Positions 8,156 through 15,432 of a stretch of DNA of 24,648 nucleotides are shown one piece after another. Source of the stretch: UBA5862 sp002408105 (GTDB taxonomy: Bacteria > Pseudomonadota > Gammaproteobacteria > Pseudomonadales > UBA5862). The translations under genes were made by a program, and so were the position numbers. The notes beneath the pieces are model-generated. The model searched no databases, was not told the origin of the DNA, and worked only from the letters and a program-made list of their open reading frames with translations. Within the stretch, counting starts at the first letter, position 1. Every line of letters starts with the position of its first letter. The stretch covers positions 1 through 24,648 of the forward strand of contig JAXHVB010000013.1 of assembly GCA_034189125.1 (NCBI GenBank). The letters run 5' to 3'.

Positions 8156-9085
8156 CTACAACGCTTGATCGAGCTCGGGAACCGCTTCGAACAGGTCAGC
8201 GACGAGGCCGTAGTCGGCCACCTGAAAGATGGGGGCCTCCTCATCTTTGTTGATGGCCACGATCACCTTGCTGTCTTTCATGCCGGCAAGGTGCTGAATG
8301 GCACCGGAAATCCCGATTGCGATGTACAGGTCCGGGGCGACGATCTTGCCAGTTTGCCCCACCTGCATGTCATTCGGAACGAAGCCTGCGTCCACCGCAG
8401 CACGCGAAGCACCGATGGCAGCGTTCAGCTTGTCTGCAATGCCATCAAGCAGCTTGAAGTTGTCTCCGCTGCCCATTCCGCGACCACCAGAAACAACGAC
8501 CTTGGCGCTGGTCAGCTCTGGACGATCCGACTTGACCAGTTCTGCGCCCACAAACGAACTCAGGCCTGCGTCGTGCACCGAGTCCAGGGACTCAACCGTG
8601 GCAGAACCACCTTCTTGCGCCGCCGCATCGAAGCCTGTGCCCCGCACAGTGATGACCTTGATCGAGTCGGACGACTTCACCGTTGCCATGGCATTGCCGG
8701 CGTAGATCGGGCGCACAAAGGTGTCGGCATCCACAACGCCTGTGATCTCAGAGATCTGGGCCACGTCCAATAGGGCTGCAACCCGAGGGCTGTAGTTTTT
8801 TCCATTGGTTGTTGCCGCAGCAAGAATGTGGCTGTAGTCCTTTCCAACCTCTGCGATCAACAGGGCCATGTTTTCGGCCAGCTGGTTGGCGTAGGCAGCA
8901 TTGTCAGCCACCAGGACTTTGCTCACCCCGTCGATTTTGGCAGCGGCTTCAGCGACGCCACCACAATCCGAGCCGGCAACCAGAACGCTGACGTCGCCAC
9001 CAATCTGGGTGGCCGCCGTGACGGTGTTCAGGGTCGCGGACTGCAGTTCGCTGTTGTCGTGGTCTGCAATGACTAGCACGCTCAT
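8156..9085 (-). CDS. etfA: Electron transfer flavoprotein alpha subunit
   Basis: A 309-residue FAD-binding ETF subunit, of normal length. ETF accepts electrons from acyl-CoA dehydrogenases and passes them to ETF-quinone oxidoreductase. The N-terminal nucleotide-binding-like domain (MSVLVIADHDN) is followed by SPRVAALLDVAQISEITGVV. The C-terminal FAD domain shows VVSGGRGMGSGDNF, the VGQTGKIVAPDLYIAIGISGAIQHLAGM block and INKDEEAPIFQVADYGLVADLFE. All of these are standard ETF-alpha signatures. The ATG overlaps the etfB stop by four bases, so the subunits are translationally coupled, and a strong terminator follows. Confidence 0.97.
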   Translation of the reverse strand: MSVLVIADHDNSELQSATLNTVTAATQIGGDVSVLVAGSDCGGVAEAAAKIDGVSKVLVADNAAYANQLAENMALLIAEVGKDYSHILAAATTNGKNYSPRVAALLDVAQISEITGVVDADTFVRPIYAGNAMATVKSSDSIKVITVRGTGFDAAAQEGGSATVESLDSVHDAGLSSFVGAELVKSDRPELTSAKVVVSGGRGMGSGDNFKLLDGIADKLNAAIGASRAAVDAGFVPNDMQVGQTGKIVAPDLYIAIGISGAIQHLAGMKDSKVIVAINKDEEAPIFQVADYGLVADLFEAVPELDQAL

Positions 9086-9837
9086 GACGGGATTACCTTT
9101 GCTTCGTTCTTCAATTTATCAACCAACTCGGCGACGCTGTCGACGATGACGCCAGCTTGACGCTCAGCCGGCGGCTCGACTTTCACCAAGCTCAGCCGAG
9201 GCTTGATCTCGACTCCAAGTTCCGCTGGGCTGGTTTTGTCCATTGGCTTTTTCTTCGCCTTCATGATGTTCGGCAAAGAAGCGTAGCGCGGCTCATTCAA
9301 ACGGAGGTCAGCAGTCACTGCCGCGGGCAGATTCAACTCGATGGTCTGGATCCCACCGTCGATTTCCCGCTTCACAGTGGCCTTGCCGTCGCTGATGGTC
9401 AGCTCGGCGGCATAGGTGGCCTGGGCGATGCCGGCAAGGGCAGCGAACATCTGTCCGGTTTGCCCATTGTCGTCGTCGATGGACTGCTTGCCGAAGATGA
9501 CAAGGTCCGCTTGCTCTTTGTCTTGAATGGCCTTGAGCACCTTCGCGATGTCCAGCGGCTGAACCGCCTCGTCGGTTTCAACCAAAATCGCCCGGTCAGC
9601 GCCCAGCGCCAACGCAGTGCGAAGTTGTTCCTGGCAGTTCGTGGCGCCAACGGAAACTGCCACCACTTCGGTTGCAACGCCCTTCTCTTTGAGGCGCACC
9701 GCTTCTTCAACGGCAATCTCACAGAATGGGTTGATCGCCATCTTTACATTGTTGAGGTCGACACCGCTGTTGTCCGGACGCACCCGGACTTTCACATTGG
9801 CATCCACGACTCTTTTGACCGGGACAATAACCTTCAT
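9082..9837 (-). CDS. etfB: Electron transfer flavoprotein beta subunit
   Basis: A 251-residue ETF subunit that binds AMP and docks onto dehydrogenases. Visible: MKVIVPVKRVVDANVKVRV, VKMAINPFCEIAVEEAVRLKEKG (ETF-beta signature region), QSIDDDNGQTGQMFAALAG, and the recognition-loop region RYASLPNIMKAKKKPMDK. The gene is first in the etfBA operon, divergent from etfQO. The ribosome site is weak (GAGAAAATC before the ATG). The leader contains a terminator-like hairpin, described separately. Confidence 0.97.
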   Translation of the reverse strand: MKVIVPVKRVVDANVKVRVRPDNSGVDLNNVKMAINPFCEIAVEEAVRLKEKGVATEVVAVSVGATNCQEQLRTALALGADRAILVETDEAVQPLDIAKVLKAIQDKEQADLVIFGKQSIDDDNGQTGQMFAALAGIAQATYAAELTISDGKATVKREIDGGIQTIELNLPAAVTADLRLNEPRYASLPNIMKAKKKPMDKTSPAELGVEIKPRLSLVKVEPPAERQAGVIVDSVAELVDKLKNEAKVIPS

Positions 9838-9880
9838 GATTTTCTCGTTTCCACAGTGAATCGAATCGCTGGTCGCGTAT

Positions 9881-9912
9881 AAAAAAACCCCCGGGAACCA
9901 CCGGTTTCCGGG
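9881..9912 (-). terminator. Terminator-like hairpin in the etfB leader
   Basis: On the minus strand CCCGGAAACC (9912-9903) can pair with GGTTCCCGGG (9899-9890) with one A-C mismatch and a 3-base loop. It is followed by GG and seven T. No minus-strand gene lies upstream that would need it, so it may attenuate etfBA transcripts or stop antisense transcription. Confidence 0.6.
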
Positions 9913-9938
9913 ACATCGAGCGCGGATAAAGCGGCGTT

Positions 9939-9967
9939 ATCTTGCCGGCTTGGGGGCATCAGGTCAA
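9939..9967 (-). promoter_or_regulatory. Candidate etfBA promoter
   Basis: TTGACC (9967-9962) and CAAGAT (9944-9939) are separated by 17 bases on the minus strand. The -35 is good, the -10 poor (3/6). Transcripts would start near 9932 and pass through the terminator-like hairpin about 20 bases later. Confidence 0.35.
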
Positions 9968-10008
9968 CCGCGGCGAGCGACCGAAAACGCCGGTTTCTCT
10001 GGCTCTGA

Positions 10009-10037
10009 TTGGCCTTTCGAGCGCAGGTCTTTATAAT
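10009..10037 (+). promoter_or_regulatory. Sigma70-type promoter of etfQO
   Basis: TTGGCC (10009-10014) is followed after 17 bases by a perfect TATAAT (10032-10037). The start would be near 10044, leaving a leader of about 155 bases before the GTG start. Confidence 0.7.
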
Positions 10038-10198
10038 TTCGCACCTTTTTGATGGAATGGGCGGTGTCGAGGACAGGTCGAGCGTTGCGGCACCAGGCAC
10101 CGCCATAACAAGAGCCGTCCGACCGTGTGAGACCGCCTGGGCACCCCAAGCGCCGCATCAACACGAACGGCACCGCTTCAACCGTGGAGGTTTCACCT

Positions 10199-11848
10199 GT
10201 GGAACGTGAATCAATGGAGTTTGACGTCGTCATCGTTGGCGGCGGACCAGCAGGCCTGTCGGCGGCCTGCCGACTGATGCAGCTCGCCCAAGAAGCGGGG
10301 CAAGAGCTGAGCGTCTGCCTCGTCGAGAAAGGCTCCGAAGTCGGCGCCCACATTCTCTCGGGCGCAGTCTTCGAGCCCACCGCACTCGACGAACTGTTCC
10401 CAAACTGGAAAGAACAGGGCGCGCCGGTGACCATCCCCGTCAAGGGCGATGTGTTCCACTACATGTTGAGCCCCACGTCCGCCGTCAAGGTGCCCAACCC
10501 CTTCATTCCCAAGCCGATGCACAATGAAGGCAACTACATTGTGAGCCTCGGCAACGTCTGCCGCTGGCTGGCGGAGCAAGCCGAAAACCTGGGCGTCGAA
10601 GTCTTTCCCGGGTTTGCCGCCGCCGAGGTGCTGTACAACGAAGATGGCAGCGTGCGCGGCATCGCCACAGGCGACATGGGCATCAGCAAGGAAGGCGAAC
10701 AAAAAGGATCGTTCACCCCCGGCTACGAATTGCTGGCCAAGTACACCATTTTTACCGAAGGCTGCCGAGGCCACCTCGGCAAGCAGTTGATTCAACAGTT
10801 CGACCTGTCAAAGGATGCTGACCCGCCCCACTACGGCATCGGCATCAAGGAAATCTGGGAAATCGACCCCGAGAAACACGAAGAAGGCCTGGTGGTGCAC
10901 ACCCTCGGCTGGCCGATGGACAACCACACAGAAGGCGGGGGCTTTCTCTACCACGCGGAGAACAACCAAGTGTACCTGGGTTACATTGTGGCCCTGAACT
11001 ACACCAACCCCTACCTCAGCCCGTTTGATGAATTTAACCGCTGGAAGCACCACCCGAAGATCAAAACCTATCTTGAGGGCGCAAAACGTGTCACCTACGG
11101 TGCACGCGCCATGAACAAGGGTGGCATCCAGTCCCTGCCAAAAATGTCTTTTCCAGGTGGATTGCTGGCAGGCTGCGAAGCTGGAACCTTGAACACGGCA
11201 AAGATCAAAGGCTCTCACACTGCGATGAAGTCAGGCATGTTGGCAGCGGAAACCGTCGCCGAGGCCCTCTTTGCCGGGGACGAAGGCGGCAAAAACCTGA
11301 CCGAGATTCAGCAGAAGTTCGAGGCTTCCTGGCTTCACGAAGAACTGCACAAGACCCGCAACTACGGACCGGCCCTGCACAAACTGGGTACCTTCCTCGG
11401 CGCCGCTTTCGTGTTTGTGGACCAGAACATTGCAGGCGGAAAAATGCCTTTTACCTGGCACAACACCGATCGGGATTACGAGGCGCTAAAGCTGGCCAAA
11501 GACAGCAAGCCAATCGATTACCCCAAGCCCGATGGCGTGATTAGCTTCGACCGGCTGTCATCTGTGTACCTCTCCAACACCAACCACGAGGAAGACCAGC
11601 CGGTTCACTTGCAGCTGAAAGACCCGTCGGTCCCCATCGAAAAGAACCTGCCCATGTACGCTGAACCCGCCCAGCGATACTGCCCTGCAGCGGTCTATGA
11701 GGTGGTCGAGGAAGGCGGCGCGCCGCGCTTCCAAATCAACGCGCAAAACTGCGTGCACTGCAAGACCTGCGACATCAAGGACCCCGCACAAAACATCAAC
11801 TGGGTGGTCCCTGAAGGTGGCGGCGGACCCAACTACCCCAATATGTGA
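10199..11848 (+). CDS. etfQO: Electron transfer flavoprotein-ubiquinone oxidoreductase
   Basis: A 549-residue inner-membrane-associated flavo-iron-sulfur enzyme that oxidises reduced ETF and reduces ubiquinone, completing the acyl-CoA electron route. Visible: the FAD-binding VVIVGGGPAGLSAACRL at the N-terminus, VEKGSEVGAHILSGAVFEP, GGIQSLPKMSFPGGLLAGCEAGTLN, and a C-terminal 4Fe-4S domain with Cys495, Cys518, Cys521 and Cys524 (QNCVHCKTCDIKDP), ending in the usual GGGGPNYPNM. I chose GTG at 10199: GGAGG lies 8 bases upstream and the resulting V/M-ERESMEFDVVIVG aligns with the Pseudomonas N-terminus as I remember it. ATG at 10214 is the alternative. The frame extends to 10127 without family similarity. 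Confidence 0.96.
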   Translation: MERESMEFDVVIVGGGPAGLSAACRLMQLAQEAGQELSVCLVEKGSEVGAHILSGAVFEPTALDELFPNWKEQGAPVTIPVKGDVFHYMLSPTSAVKVPNPFIPKPMHNEGNYIVSLGNVCRWLAEQAENLGVEVFPGFAAAEVLYNEDGSVRGIATGDMGISKEGEQKGSFTPGYELLAKYTIFTEGCRGHLGKQLIQQFDLSKDADPPHYGIGIKEIWEIDPEKHEEGLVVHTLGWPMDNHTEGGGFLYHAENNQVYLGYIVALNYTNPYLSPFDEFNRWKHHPKIKTYLEGAKRVTYGARAMNKGGIQSLPKMSFPGGLLAGCEAGTLNTAKIKGSHTAMKSGMLAAETVAEALFAGDEGGKNLTEIQQKFEASWLHEELHKTRNYGPALHKLGTFLGAAFVFVDQNIAGGKMPFTWHNTDRDYEALKLAKDSKPIDYPKPDGVISFDRLSSVYLSNTNHEEDQPVHLQLKDPSVPIEKNLPMYAEPAQRYCPAAVYEVVEEGGAPRFQINAQNCVHCKTCDIKDPAQNINWVVPEGGGGPNYPNM

Positions 11849-11874
11849 CCCTTTATTCGGTCAGTGGTCGAGAG

Positions 11875-11902
11875 AAATGGCGGTAACTCCGCCATTTTTT
11901 TT
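11875..11902 (+). terminator. Terminator of etfQO, possibly bidirectional
   Basis: A 9-bp stem (aaatggcgg, 11875-11883, with 11889-11897), a 5-base loop and a run of eight T starting within the stem end. On the minus strand the same hairpin is followed by TTTCTCTC, a weak T tract. It may therefore also end the long envelope operon, whose last stop is at 11918. Confidence 0.9.
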
Positions 11903-11917
11903 CCATTTCTGGACCGG

Positions 11918-12868
11918 CTAGCTTGGGTAGAAGTCCATGGTGTAGGTCACCGAGGTCGCGGCAACCGCTTTGGCACCGAAGTCGAATTGCTTGATGCGCA
12001 GTAGGAGCTTCTTCACCAATGCGCTGTCAGCAAGCTCGGTATTGACCAGTTCGATCTCAACGACATCTCCGCTCGGCGCGATGGTGAGTTGCACCACGAA
12101 AGTGCCCGCCAGGCTGGGGTCGGTGCGCAGCGCGCGGTTGTACAGGTTATAGATCGGGGACTTGTTCCGGTCGAACACCCGCTGAATCTCGGCATCGCTG
12201 CGCCCGTCAGTTGCTGAACCCCTAGTCGACGCCGGCCTGGATGGGTTGCCGCCAAGGTCGCTGCTCACCACCTCCGTCGCTCGGGCTGCCAACTGGGTTG
12301 TGCCTGCTTCTCGGCTGAGCGCGGCGTTCGCGACACCGCCACTGCTCGAGGCGATGTTTGAGGTCAAGAGGGACCGCTCCGTGCGGCCAAAGCCTGTGTC
12401 TGCCTCTGTGACCCTTTGCTGCGCCCGAGTTTCCGGGACCCTTGATTGGGCGCGCAGATCGGCGAGGTTGTCCTGTAGTGCCACCAACCCTGCCTGGGCC
12501 GCTCGATCGCGAGCGGTCGGCTTACGGGCTTGCGGCGCCTCCTTTTTGTCAGGTTTGGTCGCCACAGGTGGCACCGGAGTTGGAATTGGCGACACGGGTT
12601 GAGGCACCGCTGGCGTCGCCGGAGGGACAGGCTCTGGCGCTTTCACCTCCGGAGCCAGCGGCGGTGGTGGAGGTGGTGGCGGTTTGAGAATCAATCGTGT
12701 GGTGCGTTTTGGGATACTCGAATCCAGCAGAAGGCCCGCGGGCGTGGGACTCAGCGCGACTCCCACCGACAGCAACACGCACAAACCGGATACAGCAACC
12801 AGAATGCGGCGAAAACGCCGTTCATCAATGTTGCCTCCGTTCCAGGCAATGTCCCAAGCTGCCTCCAC
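11918..12868 (-). CDS. TonB-like envelope-spanning protein with AgmX/PglI-type C-terminus
   Basis: A 316-residue inner-membrane-anchored protein. One N-terminal membrane segment (ILVAVSGLCVLLSVGVALS, about 22-40) is followed by KPPPPPPPPL and a roughly 50-residue proline-rich rod, a Lys/Arg/Ala-rich helical linker, and a C-terminal domain (last about 90 residues). That domain begins DAEIQRVFDRNKSPIYNLYNRALRTDP and continues through FVVQLTIAPSGDVVEIELV. It resembles the AgmX/PglI C-terminal domain, a TonB-C relative found in Myxococcus Agl-Glt and Nfs proteins (GltG, GltJ). It would carry force or signal from the ExbB/ExbD motor to periplasmic or outer-membrane partners. I chose GTG at 12868: AGGAGG lies 6 bases upstream and the start is 1 base after the ExbD stop. 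The frame extends to 12916 inside the ExbD gene. Confidence 0.82.
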   Translation of the reverse strand: MEAAWDIAWNGGNIDERRFRRILVAVSGLCVLLSVGVALSPTPAGLLLDSSIPKRTTRLILKPPPPPPPPLAPEVKAPEPVPPATPAVPQPVSPIPTPVPPVATKPDKKEAPQARKPTARDRAAQAGLVALQDNLADLRAQSRVPETRAQQRVTEADTGFGRTERSLLTSNIASSSGGVANAALSREAGTTQLAARATEVVSSDLGGNPSRPASTRGSATDGRSDAEIQRVFDRNKSPIYNLYNRALRTDPSLAGTFVVQLTIAPSGDVVEIELVNTELADSALVKKLLLRIKQFDFGAKAVAATSVTYTMDFYPS

Positions 12869-12869
12869 C

Positions 12870-13364
12870 TCAAGCCTCCTGGGTGCCGCGCTGGCGCACC
12901 GCCAAAGACAGCTCACTGAACCCCGCTGCAGAAGCGCTTGCCATGACTTTTTTCAGCACCGAGTAGGACAGGCTGCGGTCGCCAAGCACAGTAATTTCAT
13001 GGGCCTTGGCTGTGGCGGCGCGGGCGCTTAGGCGTGCTTCCAGTGCGGTGCGCAACAACGGCAGCACCTCCCCTTTCGTTTCTTGCGCAGCTTGCACGGA
13101 AAGCACCGGATCACCCTGTACAAGGATGTGCTCACTGGTGACCATCACCGTAATGGTGTCTCTGACAAGGGTGGGTGTCATCGACTCGGGCAATTGTACG
13201 GCCCGGGTTCCCGGAACCTCCTGGACGTCGGATGAATTGACCAAAAGAAAGAAAACAAGAATCGTGAAGATGTCCATCAGCGCGACCAGGTTCAAGCCAC
13301 CACCCGTTTTGCGTCTGCGGTGGTGCCGGTCCATGCGCAAAGCGCGAGTTGAGTGCAGCCGCAC
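12870..13364 (-). CDS. ExbD/TolR-family motor subunit, Asp retained
   Basis: A 164-residue biopolymer-transport protein. The short basic cytoplasmic N-terminus (DRHHRRRKTGGG) leads into one membrane helix, LNLVALMDIFTILVFFLLVNSS. Asp31 occupies the proton-carrying position of ExbD/TolR/AglQ. The rest is periplasmic and carries the ExbD-like region ending GDRSLSYSVLKKVMASASAAGFSELSLAV. Start is GTG at 13364, with GGAGG 7 bases upstream, 3 bases after the preceding stop. With the ExbB-like protein it should form the proton channel that powers the TonB-like protein. It is the second of two non-identical ExbD proteins, as in Agl and Nfs-type motors. Confidence 0.9.
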   Translation of the reverse strand: MRLHSTRALRMDRHHRRRKTGGGLNLVALMDIFTILVFFLLVNSSDVQEVPGTRAVQLPESMTPTLVRDTITVMVTSEHILVQGDPVLSVQAAQETKGEVLPLLRTALEARLSARAATAKAHEITVLGDRSLSYSVLKKVMASASAAGFSELSLAVRQRGTQEA

Positions 13365-13367
13365 GGT

Positions 13368-13883
13368 TTAACCTCCGGGGCTCGCCATGCCGATGAGTGG
13401 CGCATCACCCAGCGCGATGTCCGGAAACAGCATGCGGGGTTGGGCCGGAGACGGACCACTGGTGGTGTCGAGTCGCACCTGATCCATCACCTGGACGAGG
13501 TCCTCATAGCGGACGTCCGCCGCAACCAGAATGGTCGCGTGGTCCACCTCAGGATTGCGCGCTTTCACGTCGATCAACCAGTCACGCAACCCGCTCAAGT
13601 CATGGCCCTTTTCGTTGCGGGACAGACTGATCAGATGTCCACCAGAACGTTCGGACAACACCAACCGGTCGGCATGCACAGCAACTTCGAGTTGAAGCTC
13701 CTCCTCGACCACGCCATCAGACGCCGCCTCGTTGGGAACGCTCAGTTCATGAATGGTGATCCGCGAGAACACTGCCATCATGAGCAGGAAAGGAACCAAC
13801 ACCACCATGAGATTCATAAAGGCTGTGACGTTGAGCTCTACAACTTCCTGCTGCCGGAGACGACGCCGTTGAAGTCGGCGCAT
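13368..13883 (-). CDS. ExbD/TolR-family motor subunit with Asp-to-Asn change
   Basis: A 171-residue ExbD-like protein with a basic N-terminus (MRRLQRRRLRQQ), one membrane helix (ELNVTAFMNLMVVLVPFLLMMAVF) and a periplasmic domain (HELSVPNE...; ATILVAADVRYEDLVQVMDQVRL). The helix matches the E. coli ExbD motif N-V-T-P-F-I-D-V-M, but the key Asp is Asn24 (codon AAT at 13814-13812, one base from GAT). The Pro is Ala. It is therefore unlikely to carry protons itself and may be structural or regulatory next to the Asp-bearing ExbD encoded downstream. Its ATG overlaps the ExbB stop by one base. Confidence 0.9.
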   Translation of the reverse strand: MRRLQRRRLRQQEVVELNVTAFMNLMVVLVPFLLMMAVFSRITIHELSVPNEAASDGVVEEELQLEVAVHADRLVLSERSGGHLISLSRNEKGHDLSGLRDWLIDVKARNPEVDHATILVAADVRYEDLVQVMDQVRLDTTSGPSPAQPRMLFPDIALGDAPLIGMASPGG

Positions 13884-14527
13884 CAGGATGCGGCCTGGCG
13901 TTGATCACCAATCAGGTTGACGACCTTCACCAGGACCATCTCCATGTTGTCCACCAGCTGGGTACTCTTCGTTTGCAGCACCGCGTGGATCAGCAGCAGT
14001 GGGATGCCCACCATCAAGCCGAACGCCGTGGTGTTCATGGCCACTGAAATGCTGGCCGAAAGCATGTCGGCCTTGTCTGCTGGGTTCGCAGTTGCAACCG
14101 CAGTGAACGCCTGGATCAGCCCCATGATGGTGCCAAGGAGGCCAAGCAGTGTCGCGATGTTGGCCAGGGTCGCGAGGTAGTGGGTCCGCTTTTCCAGCCG
14201 CGGAATCACTTCCATCAGCCCTTCTTCCATCGCCATCTGCAGGTCATCTCGCCGGCGTGCCGCACTCAGCTTTGCCAACCCATAGCGCAGCACGGTACTG
14301 ACTGAAGCTCCCGACTCATCAACGAGGCGCTTGGCATCCTGGTACTTCCCGCCACGCAACAACGGCACGACCTGACTCCAGGCTTTGCGGTTCCGCAACT
14401 GCGCCAGGCTCAGGAACCAATACCTTTCCAACGCGATGGCGATACCGAGGGCCAGCACCACCACGATGGGGTACATGAACACGCCGCCCGATTGAAAAAA
14501 TGCAATGACTGCACCCATGATCGTCAT
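13883..14527 (-). CDS. ExbB/TolQ/MotA-family proton-channel protein (AglR-like)
   Basis: A 214-residue inner-membrane protein. The first membrane helix lies at FMYPIVVVLALGIAIALERYWF. A cytoplasmic helical loop (LAQLRNRKAW to RRRDDLQMAMEEGLMEVIPRLEKR) follows. Two more helices carry the ExbB/TolQ signature: LATLANIATLLGLLGTIMGLIQAF and SASISVAMNTTAFGLMVGIPLLLIHAVL. This family forms the pentameric stator around a pair of ExbD helices and uses the proton gradient. ATG at 14527 is preferred: GAGG sits 8 bases before it and the protein then begins MTIMGAVIAFFQSGG. The open frame begins at 14554. It is the first motor gene, followed without gaps by two ExbD genes and the TonB-like gene. Confidence 0.95.
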   Translation of the reverse strand: MTIMGAVIAFFQSGGVFMYPIVVVLALGIAIALERYWFLSLAQLRNRKAWSQVVPLLRGGKYQDAKRLVDESGASVSTVLRYGLAKLSAARRRDDLQMAMEEGLMEVIPRLEKRTHYLATLANIATLLGLLGTIMGLIQAFTAVATANPADKADMLSASISVAMNTTAFGLMVGIPLLLIHAVLQTKSTQLVDNMEMVLVKVVNLIGDQRQAAS

Positions 14528-14587
14528 TTCCGCTTCCTCAGGGTCGATTGCCAACTTCGCCCATGCTGATCAGAGTCACTTGGGTCT

Positions 14588-14878
14588 CTAGGGCTGGCTG
14601 ACTTCCAGGTTGTCCTGCAAGCGTAGTTCAAGGCGCAATTCGCTGGGGTCGAGTGCACCAATTTTTACTTGCGTGAACGGGTTTTTGAGTACCGCGTAGC
14701 GTTCTACAGGAGCCGCCTCGCGCCACGGCAGAATCACCATCACTTTCTCGGCATTTGCGTCACCGCGCACGTCCATGCCCAGGTCGCGCTCCGTGGCGAC
14801 CTCGCCCCGGGCAGATCCCGCCACAACCAGGGCGACGACTAGCGCGCTGAACGGCGCCGCTGTAAATCGGCCAACCAT
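14588..14878 (-). CDS. Small exported protein, unknown family
   Basis: A 96-residue protein that I do not recognise. A signal peptide is clear (MVGRFTAAPFSALVVALVVAGSARG, cleavage before EVATE). The mature part of about 71 residues is predicted to be beta-rich (KVMVILPWREAAPVERYAVLKNPF; VKIGALDPSELRLELRLQD), with no Cys and no membrane segment. It begins inside the 3' end of the TPR lipoprotein gene (40-base overlap, AGAGGTG 5 bases before the ATG) and precedes the motor genes by 60 bases. It is probably a periplasmic accessory of the envelope machine; that is inferred from position only. Confidence 0.75.
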   Translation of the reverse strand: MVGRFTAAPFSALVVALVVAGSARGEVATERDLGMDVRGDANAEKVMVILPWREAAPVERYAVLKNPFTQVKIGALDPSELRLELRLQDNLEVSQP

Positions 14879-15432
14879 CGATTCACCTCTGCATCGGGTT
14901 CAGAAGACAACTGTTGATACTCAGCATAGGCTGCTTGGGCGCACTCGAGGTCATGGAGATACAGGTCGCAGAGCACGCCGAGGTTGCGCTGAGCCAGGGC
15001 GAAACCCGGATCCATCGCAAGCGCCGCCTGATACGCCGCTTTGGCGGCCGTGAACTGGCCCCGGTGGCGCAATACCACCGCAAGCTGGTGCTGCAGGTCA
15101 GCGAATTCCGGATGAAACTCCAAGCCCTTGCGTGCCTCGTTCTCCGCCGCAACGTAGTCGTGCTGGCGCTGCAGCGCCAGCACGAGGTTCAACCAGGGAC
15201 CAGGGTACGCTGGGGCGTAGACGGTCAGCGCGCGCCACTCTTCCACTGCCGCCCCAAACCGCCCGGCCTCCAAGTGTGCCAGCGCATCTTGGTGGCTGCT
15301 CAGCACTTCAGCTGGAGGCTGCTCATCCCCAGCCGGTTCGAGTGCACTCGAACCGGACTGTAAGCTTGCACAACCGGATAGGCAGGCGAGCAGCAGCGCC
15401 CACTCAGCGCAGCGACGCATGAACCGCGACAT
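14839..15432 (-). CDS. Small TPR lipoprotein (GltE-like)
   Basis: A 197-residue outer-membrane lipoprotein. The signal peptide ends in the lipobox L-S-G-C (Cys21), and the next residue is Ala, so no inner-membrane retention signal is seen. The mature chain holds about three TPR units: HQDALAHLEAGRFGAAVEEWRALTVYAP, PGPWLNLVLALQRQHDYVAAENEARKG and HQLAVVLRHRGQFTAAKAAYQAALAMDP, with a partial fourth. AAGGAGG stands 6 bases before the ATG, the clearest ribosome site of the operon, and the gene overlaps the preceding one by 29 bases. By size and architecture it resembles GltE/NfsE-type TPR lipoproteins of Myxococcus (inference). Two perfect palindromes lie inside the gene. Confidence 0.88.
   Translation of the reverse strand: MSRFMRRCAEWALLLACLSGCASLQSGSSALEPAGDEQPPAEVLSSHQDALAHLEAGRFGAAVEEWRALTVYAPAYPGPWLNLVLALQRQHDYVAAENEARKGLEFHPEFADLQHQLAVVLRHRGQFTAAKAAYQAALAMDPGFALAQRNLGVLCDLYLHDLECAQAAYAEYQQLSSEPDAEVNRWLADLQRRRSAR
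15158..15185. repeat. Perfect 28-bp palindrome
   Basis: Arms of 14 bases (tcgtgctggcgctg at 15158-15171 and its exact complement at 15172-15185) meet without a spacer inside the small TPR lipoprotein gene. It encodes the L-A-L-Q-R-Q-H part of a TPR helix. Confidence 0.95.
15333..15356. repeat. Perfect 24-bp palindrome
   Basis: Arms of 12 bases (ccggttcgagtg at 15333-15344 and its complement at 15345-15356) meet without a spacer, 76-99 bases into the small TPR lipoprotein gene. It lies in the low-complexity linker after the lipid-anchored Cys. Confidence 0.95.

Larger units (their letters stand above)
9838..10198. other. Divergent etfB / etfQO control region
   Basis: These 361 bases hold no convincing gene. 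They contain, from left to right, a short etfB leader, a minus-directed terminator-like hairpin, a candidate etfB promoter, a good etfQO promoter and about 155 bases of etfQO leader. Short open frames occur but lack family similarity that I recognise. I see no clear operator dyad for a known fatty-acid regulator. Confidence 0.6.

Noticed and set aside
10127..10198. Upstream extension of etfQO
   Set aside because: The residues are basic and unlike the family; the GTG at 10199 has GGAGG at proper distance and matches known N-termini.
12655..12690. G-rich GGTGGTGGAGG tract that might form a G-quadruplex or repeat
   Set aside because: It is the codon run for eight prolines in the TonB-like protein; the runs of G are only two long.
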